10,228 nt of DNA from RYN-111 sp046723735 (GTDB lineage Bacteria > Actinomycetota > Actinomycetes > Mycobacteriales > SCTD01). The DNA lies in assembly GCA_046723735.1 (NCBI GenBank), contig JBKOVB010000121.1, positions 1 to 10,228 of the forward strand, given 5' to 3'. How positions within the stretch are numbered: position 1 is the stretch's first letter; the number at the start of each line of letters is the position of its first letter. This document shows, in pieces, positions 1-5,880 of the stretch. Below the pieces are notes generated by a model. The model saw only the letters and a program-made list of their open reading frames with translations. It had not been told where the DNA came from and made no database searches. The position numbers and the translations under genes were made by a program.

Positions 1-141
1 GTCCGCACCCATGGCGCGCCAGGCGTTGCGGCGGGCGGTGCCCTGCCCGCCGTGCGGCATCACGGCCAGGAACAGCGTCCCGGCGTTGCTGGCGGCGCGG
101 GCAAGCACAGATCGAGAGGGGGTGAACGAGGGGAACGTCAC
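1..141 (-). CDS. Unrecognised protein, N-terminal 47 residues only (runs off the left edge)
   Basis: The minus-strand frame opens with GTG at 141 and stays open to the window edge, giving 47 residues. A GGAGG Shine-Dalgarno (147-151 on the + strand) lies five bases before the GTG. The N-terminus is Ser/Thr/Pro-rich, followed by a short hydrophobic stretch (around residues 22-28, GTLFLAV) and an Arg/Ala-rich segment containing QGTARRNAWRAM. I do not recognise the family. In M. tuberculosis the gene after lipA is Rv2219, a DUF4191 membrane protein; this N-terminus does not look like it, so synteny appears to break here. The hydrophobic stretch is too short for a confident membrane helix. It starts about 107 bases downstream of the lipA stop, beyond a strong hairpin, so it is probably transcribed separately from lipA. 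Confidence 0.5.
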   Translation of the reverse strand, partial: MTFPSFTPSRSVLARAASNAGTLFLAVMPHGGQGTARRNAWRAMGAD

Positions 142-198
142 GGGTGCCTCCAGGAGGGTCGACACCAAGCCTCAGGTGCGGATGTGACGGCCGTGTGA

Positions 199-235
199 CA
201 CGTCGGTGAAGGTGGGTGAACCTTTCACGCACGTG
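199..235 (-). terminator. Imperfect hairpin just downstream of lipA, probable terminator
   Basis: Arms CACGT (199-203) and ACGTG (231-235) enclose a 2x2 internal loop, then GTGAAGGT (206-213) pairs with ACCTTTCAC (220-228) with one bulged base around a six-base loop. It begins 13 bases after the lipA stop. No T-run follows, which is common for actinobacterial terminators. Function is inferred from position and pairing only. Confidence 0.5.
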
Positions 236-247
236 GCGGGCGGGGGA

Positions 248-1177
248 TCAGGCCCCGGTACGGCGGGCCACGGCCTGCTCGTACAACCTTCCCGCACGAT
301 AGGACGATCGGACAAGGGGTCCTGACATCACGCCGGAGAACCCGATACTGTCCGCTTCGTCACGAAGCTGGACGAACTCGTCCGGGTGCACCCAGCGCTC
401 CACGGGGTGGTGCCGGGGGGACGGCCGCAGGTACTGCGTGATCGTGACGAGCTCGCAGCCCGCCTCGTGCAGGGCGACCAGGGCCTCGGAGATCTCCTCG
501 CGGGTCTCGCCGAGACCGAGGATGAGGTTGCTCTTCGTGACCAGGCCCGCCTCGCGTGCCTGCGTCAGCACGGACAGCGACCGCTCGTAGCGGAAGCCGG
601 GGCGGATCCGGCGGAAGATCCGCGGCACCGTCTCGACGTTGTGGGCCAGCACCTCGGGGCGGCTGCCGAACACCTCGGCGAGCTGGTCGGGCTTCGCGTC
701 GAAGTCAGGGACGAGGAGCTCGACGCCGATTCCGGGCACGGCCGCGTGCACGAGGCGCACGGTCTCGGCGTACAACCACGCCCCGCCGTCTGGCAGGTCG
801 TCGCGCGCGACGCCGGTGATGGTGGCGTAGCGCAGGCCCATCGCCCGCACGCTCTCCGCGACCCGCCGCGGCTCGTCGGTGTCGTACTCCGCCGGCTTTC
901 CGGTGTCGATCTGGCAGAAGTCGCAGCGTCGGGTGCACTGGTCGCCGCCGATGAGGAACGTCGCCTCCCGGTCCTCCCAGCACTCGTAGATGTTGGGGCA
1001 GCCGGCCTCTTCGCAGACGGTGTGCAAACCCTCGTCGCGCACCAGCGCCTTGAGCTCGCGGTACTCCGGGCCCATCACCGCGCGGGTCTTGATCCACGAC
1101 GGCTTCTTCTCGATCGGCGTGGCCGCGTTCCGCACCTCCAGGCGGAGGAGCTTGCGGCCGTCCGGCGCGATCGTCAC
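248..1177 (-). CDS. lipA: Lipoyl synthase LipA
   Basis: A radical SAM enzyme that inserts two sulfur atoms into octanoyl groups bound to lipoyl domains of 2-oxoacid dehydrogenases and the glycine cleavage H protein, in the cytosol. The 309-residue length is normal. The auxiliary [4Fe-4S] cluster cysteines are C55, C60 and C66 (C-x4-C-x5-C) and the radical SAM cysteines are C81, C85 and C88 (CTRRCDFC). The C-terminal RSSY motif (290-293) supplies the serine ligand of the auxiliary cluster. From memory, the sequence closely matches mycobacterial LipA throughout. The GTG start at 1177 has no spaced Shine-Dalgarno: the GGGAG touches the start codon. TAGCCT lies exactly six bases upstream, so a leaderless mRNA is the best reading. 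Its usual neighbour lipB is about 6 kb away rather than adjacent. It is divergent from the DUF1877 gene across only 18 bases, and a hairpin terminator follows it. Confidence 0.97.
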   Translation of the reverse strand: MTIAPDGRKLLRLEVRNAATPIEKKPSWIKTRAVMGPEYRELKALVRDEGLHTVCEEAGCPNIYECWEDREATFLIGGDQCTRRCDFCQIDTGKPAEYDTDEPRRVAESVRAMGLRYATITGVARDDLPDGGAWLYAETVRLVHAAVPGIGVELLVPDFDAKPDQLAEVFGSRPEVLAHNVETVPRIFRRIRPGFRYERSLSVLTQAREAGLVTKSNLILGLGETREEISEALVALHEAGCELVTITQYLRPSPRHHPVERWVHPDEFVQLRDEADSIGFSGVMSGPLVRSSYRAGRLYEQAVARRTGA

Positions 1178-1182
1178 CTCCC

Positions 1183-1188
1183 TAGGCT
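1183..1188 (+). promoter_or_regulatory. -10 element TAGGCT of the DUF1877/oxidoreductase leaderless promoter
   Basis: TAGGCT followed by seven bases (AACGGGC) and then GTG at 1196, which is in frame with ATG 1202. The two divergent -10 hexamers share five bases inside the symmetric heptamer TAGGCTA. No -35 match is seen. Confidence 0.55.
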
Positions 1189-1189
1189 A
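1184..1189 (-). promoter_or_regulatory. -10 element TAGCCT of the lipA leaderless promoter
   Basis: TAGCCT on the minus strand, then AGGGAG, then the GTG start of lipA at 1177. The six-base gap places the transcription start at or next to the G of GTG. No TTGACA-like -35 is visible. It overlaps, in opposite orientation, the -10 element of the divergent gene. Confidence 0.6.
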
Positions 1190-1195
1190 ACGGGC

Positions 1196-1657
1196 GTGCG
1201 CATGCTGTATCTCGCCGTCAGCGACCTGGACGCCCTCGAGCGCGACCCCGATGTGGCCACGCAATGGTTCGCCGACGAGGAGCCGATGGACCTCGGCACC
1301 GCCTGGCACGGGATCCATGTGCTGCTCAACGGCTCGGCCTGGGGCGGCAGCCCGCCGTTGTACGACGCGGTGCTCGGCGGTACGCCGTTGGGCGACCCCA
1401 CGTCGTACGAACCCATCCGGTACGTCGGGCCGGCGGAGGTCGAGGCCGTCGCGGAGGCCCTTCCACCGCCGGACGAGCTCGTCCCGCGGTTCACGCACAA
1501 GGCGATGAAGCTCGCCGAGGCCTATCCCGACAGCGCCTGGGAAGAGCCGGACGCTCTCACCTCGTTCCTGCTGCCGGCCTACCGCCGGCTGGTGCAGCTG
1601 TTCACCGACGCGGCCGCCGCCGGGCAGGCCGTCCTCATCACGCTGGAGCGCGACTGA
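1196..1657 (+). CDS. DUF1877 (YfbM-like) family protein
   Basis: A 153-residue protein resembling the DUF1877 family, of which E. coli YfbM is a member; the biochemical role is unknown. Recognisable features are LGTAWHGIHVLL (about residues 33-44), a SPPLYDAVLGG segment (about 54-64), IRYVGPAEV (about 78-86) and the C-terminal YRRLVQLFTDAAAAG stretch. It is probably soluble and cytosolic, with no signal or membrane segment. GTG 1196 is chosen because TAGGCT sits exactly seven bases upstream, as for the other leaderless genes here; the in-frame ATG 1202 is the alternative and changes only two residues. No Shine-Dalgarno precedes either. Its stop shares one base with the ATG of the F420-type oxidoreductase (TGATG at 1655-1659), so the two are co-transcribed and probably translationally coupled. 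Confidence 0.85.
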   Translation: MRMLYLAVSDLDALERDPDVATQWFADEEPMDLGTAWHGIHVLLNGSAWGGSPPLYDAVLGGTPLGDPTSYEPIRYVGPAEVEAVAEALPPPDELVPRFTHKAMKLAEAYPDSAWEEPDALTSFLLPAYRRLVQLFTDAAAAGQAVLITLERD

Positions 1658-2571
1658 TGCAGCTACGGGTCTTCACCGAGCCCCAGCAGGGGGCGACCTA
1701 CGACGAGCTGTTGCGGGTGGCGCGGGCCACCGAGGAGCTGGGCTTCGACGCGTTCTTCCGGTCCGACCACTACCTGACGATCGGCGGCGACGGCGGAGTT
1801 GGCTCCACCGACGCCTGGGTGACGCTGGCCGGGCTGGCGCGCGAGACCTCCCGGATCCGGCTCGGCACGCTCGTCACCCCGGTGACGTTCCGGCAGCCCG
1901 CGAACCTCGCCATCTCCGTGGCCCAGGTCGACCAGATGTCCGGCGGTCGCGTCGAGCTCGGCCTCGGCACCGGCTGGTACGACGGGGAGCACGCCGCCTA
2001 CGGGATCCCCTTCCCGCCCCTGGGGGAGCGCTTCGAGCGGCTCGAGGAACAGCTCCAGGTCGTGAAGGGCCTGTGGGCCAGCGAGGGCCCGTTCTCCTTC
2101 GAAGGCAAGCACTACCGGCTGGTGGACAGCCCGGCGCTGCCGAAGCCCGTGCAGCGGCCCGGTCCGCCGGTGGTCATGGGCGGCTTCGGCGCTCGTCGTA
2201 CGCCACGGTTGGCCGCGACGTACGCCGACGAGTACAACGTGCCGTTCCACCCGCTTGACGAGACCGCGCAGGCCTTCGAGCGGGTGCGTGAGGCCGCCGC
2301 TGAGACGGGGCGGTCGGTGCTGCTGTCGGCGGCACAGACCATCGCCGTAGGCCGCGATGACGCTGAGGTGGCCCGGCGGGCGGCCGCGATCGGGCAGCGG
2401 CCGGAGGACCTACGGGCCAGCGGCCTCGGCGGCACCGTGGTTGAGGTCGTGGACAAGCTCGGACGGTTGGCCGAGATGGGCGCGCAGCGGGTCTACCTGC
2501 AGACCCTGGACCTGTCCGACCTCGACCACCTCGAGCTGGTGGCGACCGACGTCATGCCGCAGATGGCCTAG
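1657..2571 (+). CDS. LLM-class F420-dependent oxidoreductase (TIGR03560/Rv1855c-like)
   Basis: A 304-residue luciferase-like monooxygenase-fold protein. These (beta/alpha)8-barrel enzymes use reduced F420 (or FMNH2) to reduce or oxidise small organic substrates; the substrate here is unknown. The N-terminus contains TEPQQGATYDELL, then FFRSDHY (about 38-44), the typical SGGRVELGLGTGWYDGEH block (about 94-111) and GIPFPPLGERFERLEEQL, followed by SPALPKPVQRPGPPVVMGGFG (about 157-177, two parts of one conserved stretch). These closely match my memory of M. tuberculosis Rv1855c (TIGR03560). The start overlaps the DUF1877 stop by one base, making it the second gene of a two-gene operon with no visible separate Shine-Dalgarno. 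It ends ten bases from the 3' end of the convergent 78-residue gene. F420 rather than FMN is inferred from the family. Confidence 0.92.
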   Translation: MQLRVFTEPQQGATYDELLRVARATEELGFDAFFRSDHYLTIGGDGGVGSTDAWVTLAGLARETSRIRLGTLVTPVTFRQPANLAISVAQVDQMSGGRVELGLGTGWYDGEHAAYGIPFPPLGERFERLEEQLQVVKGLWASEGPFSFEGKHYRLVDSPALPKPVQRPGPPVVMGGFGARRTPRLAATYADEYNVPFHPLDETAQAFERVREAAAETGRSVLLSAAQTIAVGRDDAEVARRAAAIGQRPEDLRASGLGGTVVEVVDKLGRLAEMGAQRVYLQTLDLSDLDHLELVATDVMPQMA

Positions 2572-2581
2572 CGCCGCAGGG

Positions 2582-2818
2582 TCAGGAGCGGCTCGCCGAC
2601 GAACGAGCGGGCAGCCAGGCGGAGACCGTGTCCCGGGCCGGGCGCGCGAGCAGGGTCACCGGCGCGGCCGACTCGTCGAGGTTCGAGTTGCTCGCGAGCA
2701 GCACCCCTGCGCCATAAGCGAACTCGGCGCTGAACAGGTGGGCGACGATCGTGAAGAACGACGTGTCCCGTTCGTCGTCCCAGGTCTGCGGGATGCTCTC
2801 GAGGCGAACGATGCTCAT
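2582..2818 (-). CDS. Small orphan protein, 78 residues, function unknown
   Basis: The ATG at 2818 is preceded by a clear GAGGAG Shine-Dalgarno with six bases spacing, and codon use fits the neighbourhood. The protein starts MSIVRLESIPQTWDDERD, has a moderately hydrophobic centre (around FFTIVAHLFSAEFAYGAGVLL, residues 21-41, interrupted by charges) and a Ser/Arg-rich tail. I do not recognise a family. The central stretch is not hydrophobic enough throughout for a confident membrane helix. It follows the TIGR03083-A gene on the same strand after 97 bases and is probably on the same transcript, since no TANNNT element lies close to its start. The Shine-Dalgarno is displayed in the loop of a perfect hairpin. 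The C-terminal third could be read-through of weak constraint, so the true reading frame deserves a homology check. Confidence 0.6.
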   Translation of the reverse strand: MSIVRLESIPQTWDDERDTSFFTIVAHLFSAEFAYGAGVLLASNSNLDESAAPVTLLARPARDTVSAWLPARSSASRS

Positions 2819-2820
2819 GG

Positions 2821-2836
2821 TCAGCTCCTCAGCTGA
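2821..2836 (-). promoter_or_regulatory. Hairpin presenting the Shine-Dalgarno of the 78-residue gene
   Basis: A perfect six-base stem, TCAGCT/AGCTGA, encloses a four-base loop that reads GAGG on the minus strand. The Shine-Dalgarno GAGGAG begins in this loop, and the ATG lies two bases beyond the stem. It could tune translation of the small gene; no ligand or partner is evident. Confidence 0.4.
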
Positions 2837-2920
2837 TGTGGTGGGGAGCCAGACACTCGTCCGTCGGGGACGTGCTCGCGCCGGCGCAATGGCCGGGGTG
2901 GGGACCTCCGGGCCGGGCGG

Positions 2921-3772
2921 TCAGCCGCCCGACTCGTCGAGCGCCAGGTCCCAGGTCTCCCGCAGCCCGTTGTGCAGCGACCTCCACGCGGCGGGGGCGG
3001 ATGCCGGCAGCGGGACGCGGCTGCTCAGCGCCTCCACCAGCTCGACGGCTCCGCCTCGCAGGACCGGGGTCCCCGCAGGCGCGTGGCCCTCGTGCACGTG
3101 GATGCAGGAGTCGATCTCCAGGACGAACGCGAGGTCAGGGTCCGTCGCCTCCAGCGCGAACGTGCCCGGGTAGCGGTGTCCCGCACCCATGCCGAACGCG
3201 GGGCCCAGGGCCGCGACGTACCGCAGGCTCGCGCCGACCTCGTCGGTCTCGACGCTGAACGGGAGCCCGAGCGGGACGGTGATGTCGCGTTCGTGCACCC
3301 AGCTGTCCCAGAGGGCGTGCGAGCACAGGAAGCGGATCGGCACATACCCGGGCGGGGACTCCGCGAGAGTCGACCAGCCTTCGTCGTCGAGTGCCTCGAG
3401 CGCCCCGAACAGGTCGTCGTTGGTCGAGGTGAAGCTCTGCAGCAGCTCTGCCGACGAGAGGGGACCCATGCTGTCGACCATGATCGGGGGGGTCGCCGCG
3501 GGGTCGAAGTCGCCCAGGATGCGGGTGGGTTCGCCGTTGAGCCCGGCGACGGCGGACAGCTGGTACAGCGGGTTGATGCCGACGAGATGGGCGACGACGT
3601 CGCGCACGGTCCACCCGCTGCAGCGGCTGGGCGAGTGCCACTGCTCTTCGGTCAAGCCGGTCAGGACCTCTTCGAGCCGCCGACGCTGCCTCATCAGCGG
3701 CACCAGCACATCGCTGGGCTCTCCGGTCATGGACAGGATGGACGGGCCGTCGTACCGGGGTCGCAGCAGCAT
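2921..3772 (-). CDS. TIGR03083/MDMPI-domain metal-binding protein A
   Basis: A 283-residue protein with the N-terminal metal-binding domain of mycothiol-dependent maleylpyruvate isomerases (DinB-like four-helix fold). The hallmark CSGWTVRDVVAHLVG (51-65) supplies H62, and DSWVHERDI (156-164) supplies H160. The position four before H160 is D156, where the C. glutamicum isomerase uses Glu. Such proteins often use mycothiol or other thiols; the substrate is unknown and the isomerase activity should not be assumed. The C-terminal part (about 200-270) resembles the small second domain common in this family. ATG 3772 is chosen because TATCGT lies seven bases upstream (leaderless). The internal ATG 3730 has no Shine-Dalgarno and lacks that element. 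It diverges from tetR, so it is a likely regulatory target, and it probably shares a transcript with the 78-residue gene. Confidence 0.85.
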   Translation of the reverse strand: MLLRPRYDGPSILSMTGEPSDVLVPLMRQRRRLEEVLTGLTEEQWHSPSRCSGWTVRDVVAHLVGINPLYQLSAVAGLNGEPTRILGDFDPAATPPIMVDSMGPLSSAELLQSFTSTNDDLFGALEALDDEGWSTLAESPPGYVPIRFLCSHALWDSWVHERDITVPLGLPFSVETDEVGASLRYVAALGPAFGMGAGHRYPGTFALEATDPDLAFVLEIDSCIHVHEGHAPAGTPVLRGGAVELVEALSSRVPLPASAPAAWRSLHNGLRETWDLALDESGG

Positions 3773-3776
3773 GTTT

Positions 3777-3806
3777 TGAACGATACTATAAAGATGAACG
3801 AAGCTA
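3777..3806. repeat. Direct repeat of a 12-mer in the tetR/TIGR03083-A intergenic region, candidate operator
   Basis: TGAACGATACTA (3777-3788) and TGAACGAAGCTA (3795-3806) match at 10 of 12 positions with an 18-base period. The first copy overlaps the -10 element of the minus-strand gene. The region is strikingly AT-rich against its surroundings. Binding by the adjacent TetR protein is inferred; classical TetR operators are inverted repeats, so this needs testing. Confidence 0.45.
3780..3785 (-). promoter_or_regulatory. -10 element TATCGT of the TIGR03083-A leaderless promoter
   Basis: On the minus strand, TATCGT is followed by TCAAAAC (seven bases) and ATG 3772. An alternative, TATAGT five bases farther upstream, would give a leader of a few bases. 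There is no Shine-Dalgarno before the ATG. Confidence 0.5.
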
Positions 3807-3831
3807 CAAGAACCGCCGAGCCCCGGAGCAC

Positions 3832-3837
3832 TACGGT
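3832..3837 (+). promoter_or_regulatory. -10 element TACGGT of the tetR leaderless promoter
   Basis: TACGGT, then GTGCCCC (seven bases), then ATG 3845. The same spacing is seen at the other first genes. A competing reading is a GGAG Shine-Dalgarno (3825-3828) serving the in-frame GTG 3836. Confidence 0.4.
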
Positions 3838-3844
3838 GTGCCCC

Positions 3845-4492
3845 ATGTCGACCCCCACCCGCGGTGCGCGCCGCAAGGCGAGAACCGGGTCGGCCATCCT
3901 CCAGGCCGCTGAGACGCTCTTTCGTGAGCAGGGGTTCCAGGCGACGACCCTCGACGAGATCGCGATGGCGGCCGACGTCTCCGTCGGGTCGGTCTACGTC
4001 CACTTCCAGACCAAGGCGGGCCTCTACCTGGCCCTCGTCGAGCAGGCGCTCGACCTCAACGAGGCCGCGATGGCGCAGGTCGCCGCCGCCGGGCTGGACA
4101 GCCCGCTGGAGCGGGTCCTGGCGGCTGGTGACGCCTACCTGAACTTCCACATCCAGCACCCGGGTGCCTTCCAGATGATCGCGCTCCGGGTGCTGGAGCC
4201 TCGCGTGACGGTCGGGATGGAAGAAGCAGAAGCCCGCATCGCGCACCGGGTCGAGCGCTTGGTTGCCGCCGTACAGGCTGACCTTCAAGCCGCCATGGAC
4301 GGCGGCGAGATCCGTGTGGACCTCGCCCCCGACGTGCTCATGCGGTTCCTGTGGGGTGCTTGGAACGGGGTGATCGCCTTGTCCCTGCGCCAGGACTCCC
4401 TGCGGATCGACGCGGACGAGCTGCGGCGCACCCTCGAGCTGGGCCGCCAGCTGGTCAGCGACGGGCTGCGCGTCGGCGCCGCAACGCCGTGA
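3845..4492 (+). CDS. TetR/AcrR-family transcriptional regulator
   Basis: A 215-residue DNA-binding repressor-type protein. The N-terminal helix-turn-helix spans about residues 16-62: an AAETLFREQGFQATTLDEIA segment, then the recognition-helix region VSVGSVYVHFQTKAGLY. The C-terminal all-helical ligand and dimerisation domain (about 70-210) is not recognisable to a ligand class. Start choice is uncertain. ATG 3845 fits the leaderless pattern, GTG 3836 has GGAG seven bases upstream, and ATG 3794 would add 17 residues. It is divergent from TIGR03083-A across a 72-base region carrying a 12-mer direct repeat, so control of that gene and of itself is likely. A near-copy of the core motif lies at the nitrilase promoter. 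Its 3' end overlaps the convergent membrane-protein gene by 38 bases. Confidence 0.93.
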   Translation: MSTPTRGARRKARTGSAILQAAETLFREQGFQATTLDEIAMAADVSVGSVYVHFQTKAGLYLALVEQALDLNEAAMAQVAAAGLDSPLERVLAAGDAYLNFHIQHPGAFQMIALRVLEPRVTVGMEEAEARIAHRVERLVAAVQADLQAAMDGGEIRVDLAPDVLMRFLWGAWNGVIALSLRQDSLRIDADELRRTLELGRQLVSDGLRVGAATP

Positions 4493-4871
4493 CCGCCATC
4501 CCCGTGAAGCCCACCGAGGTGGAGACGAACGAGGCGATGGTGACGCCGCGGTAGGCGGGGTCCTTCATGGCCTCCGGCCGGAACGCGAGCGGGAAGAACA
4601 GGGCCGCGTTGGTCCAGGCGCCGACGCCGAGCGTCCGCTGGGCCCACCTGGGAGCGTCCGGTACGGCGAGCCCCAGCGCGATGGTGGCGGTGCCCAGCAT
4701 GGCGAGGTCGAGGTGCCCCTGGCGCACCCGCGCCGTGTTCTTGATTCCGAGGCTCCGCGCGCGCTCCACGTCGTGCTTGGCGATCGTGTACAGCCAGCCG
4801 CTGAGAGCTCCTGCGGCCAGCTCGAGGACGCCGGACGTCACCAGAGCGGAGGGCGTGTTGCGGCTGCTCAT
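4455..4871 (-). CDS. Small four-helix membrane protein, possibly hydroxylaminobenzene mutase-like
   Basis: A 138-residue integral membrane protein. Four hydrophobic segments lie at about 9-30, 52-71, 80-97 and 108-130, followed by a strongly basic tail (RRRRAARR) suggesting a cytoplasmic C-terminus by the positive-inside rule. The layout, with RQGHLDLAMLGTATIALGL (50-68) and GAWTNAALFFPLAFRPE (84-100), recalls the small HabA-type hydroxylaminobenzene mutases, which rearrange hydroxylaminoarenes to aminophenols. That resemblance is from memory and weak, so the function stays open. ATG 4871 overlaps the nitrilase stop by four bases (ATGA at 4868-4871), indicating translational coupling and a shared operon. 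The upstream Shine-Dalgarno is poor, consistent with coupling. Its 3' end runs 38 bases into the convergent tetR gene. Confidence 0.82.
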   Translation of the reverse strand: MSSRNTPSALVTSGVLELAAGALSGWLYTIAKHDVERARSLGIKNTARVRQGHLDLAMLGTATIALGLAVPDAPRWAQRTLGVGAWTNAALFFPLAFRPEAMKDPAYRGVTIASFVSTSVGFTGMAVTALRRRRAARR

Positions 4872-5824
4872 GCCTTCACCAGCTCGGTGGGTCGCGGCCC
4901 GGACTGCCGGTCTGAGCGCCGGTAGGCACGGCGACCGTGCATGCCCTGGTAGGCCCAGACCGCGGCAGCAACGGCTCCGCGCCGCTGGAACCAGAACCCG
5001 TTGCCGGCGGCGACACCTTCGGTGCGCCCCGGCGTGACATCGGCGATCGCGATGCCCTCGCCCTCCTCGCGAGCACGGAACGCGAGCACTTCGCCCTGCG
5101 CGTCGCACACCTGCGCGCCGCCCTCGAAGTGGCCGCGGTAGGTGATGGGTGTGGCGGGGAACGGGCAGGTCACGGGTCCGGCGTGGGCTCCGTGAGCAAA
5201 GGGGGCGCCGACGTGCCGCGCGAACACCGACGGGGCGAGGGTCGCCCGCTGGGAGTTCCTCGGCTCGACGCCTCGCATGAACGGCCAGGGCGGCACACTC
5301 CACCAGCCGGACCCTCCGAGGACCAGGTCCACGCGGCCGCGCAGCCGGGCCACCGTCTGGGACCGGAGCATCTCCCAGCAGAGTGCGACGCCGACCGTCC
5401 TGCCCTCCGCCTCGATCAGCCCGGGGTCGGTGCCGCCCGTGTAGAGCGCGTTCTCCCACATGGTCGGAAGGTCCTTGTCGTGCCGGCCGAGCAGCTCGCC
5501 GTCCGGACCGGCGAGCAGGAAGGCGTTGCGCACGTGCCCATCGGCGTCGCGGACAAGCGCGGAGCCGCCGACATGGACGCCGTGGCGGCGGGCGAGGTCG
5601 CGCAGCAGCTGTGCCGGTGCGCCGTCCGGGGGAGCCGCGGAGTGCGCGAGCGAGGGGACGTAGGCGACGCCCGTCGAGAAGAACTCGGGAAGCGCGATCC
5701 ACTGCGCGCCCTGAGCGGCAGCGGCGTCGGCCTGGCGACGGCACGCCTCGAGGTTGCTGTCGACGTCTCCCAGCTCGGCAACGATCTGCACGGCGGCCAT
5801 GCGGATCTTTGAAGTGTCGCTCAT
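4868..5824 (-). CDS. Nitrilase-superfamily carbon-nitrogen hydrolase
   Basis: A 318-residue cytosolic hydrolase of nitriles, amides or carbamoyl compounds. The complete Glu-Lys-Cys triad is visible: E47 in ALPEFF, K117 in RHDKDLP and C149 in VALCWEML. The secondary features also fit: MAAVQI near the N-terminus, and VDLVLGGSGWW (165-175) after the nucleophile. The substrate cannot be read off. CWE after the nucleophile is seen in true nitrilases, but the region around the lysine is unlike textbook nitrilases, so an amidase or carbamoylase is equally possible. ATG 5824 is chosen because TATGGT lies six bases upstream (leaderless); in-frame ATG 5839 and TTG 5842 fall before or in that promoter. 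It is the first gene of an operon with the membrane protein. The promoter contains TGAACCATAC, nearly identical to a motif at tetR, hinting at TetR control. Confidence 0.92.
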   Translation of the reverse strand: MSDTSKIRMAAVQIVAELGDVDSNLEACRRQADAAAAQGAQWIALPEFFSTGVAYVPSLAHSAAPPDGAPAQLLRDLARRHGVHVGGSALVRDADGHVRNAFLLAGPDGELLGRHDKDLPTMWENALYTGGTDPGLIEAEGRTVGVALCWEMLRSQTVARLRGRVDLVLGGSGWWSVPPWPFMRGVEPRNSQRATLAPSVFARHVGAPFAHGAHAGPVTCPFPATPITYRGHFEGGAQVCDAQGEVLAFRAREEGEGIAIADVTPGRTEGVAAGNGFWFQRRGAVAAAVWAYQGMHGRRAYRRSDRQSGPRPTELVKA

Positions 5825-5830
5825 AAATGA

Positions 5831-5836
5831 ACCATA
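5831..5836 (-). promoter_or_regulatory. -10 element TATGGT of the nitrilase leaderless promoter
   Basis: On the minus strand TATGGT is followed by TCATTT (six bases) and ATG 5824, with no Shine-Dalgarno. It lies inside TGAACCATAC (5828-5837, + strand), which matches TGAACGATAC at 3777-3786 in nine of ten bases. Confidence 0.55.
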
Positions 5837-5880
5837 CATCAAACTTGAGCGCGCGTGAAGCTCGGGGCAGGCCCTTCCGA

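Noticed and set aside
386..1657. Long + strand open frame (423 residues) across the antisense of lipA into the DUF1877 gene
   Set aside because: The first two-thirds is the low-complexity antisense of lipA. Only the part from 1196 matches a family and has promoter support; high GC removes stop codons from antisense frames.
1264..2571. 435-residue upward extension of the oxidoreductase frame
   Set aside because: The extension overlaps DUF1877 out of frame and is Arg/Ala-rich noise. The family N-terminus begins at ATG 1657.
2573..2592. GCCGC/GCGGC hairpin between the convergent oxidoreductase and 78-residue genes
   Set aside because: Only five pairs around a ten-base loop; too weak to call a shared terminator.
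2921..4288. 455-residue extension of TIGR03083-A through the tetR antisense
   Set aside because: The added N-terminus is the antisense of tetR. The family domain starts after 3772, where a promoter is also present.
2972..4492. 506-residue extension of tetR
   Set aside because: The added portion is the antisense of TIGR03083-A; TetR proteins are about 200 residues.
4455..5744. 429-residue fusion-like frame joining a nitrilase shadow to the membrane protein
   Set aside because: The first part is an out-of-frame reading of the nitrilase gene. The ATGA overlap at 4868-4871 explains the arrangement without a fusion.
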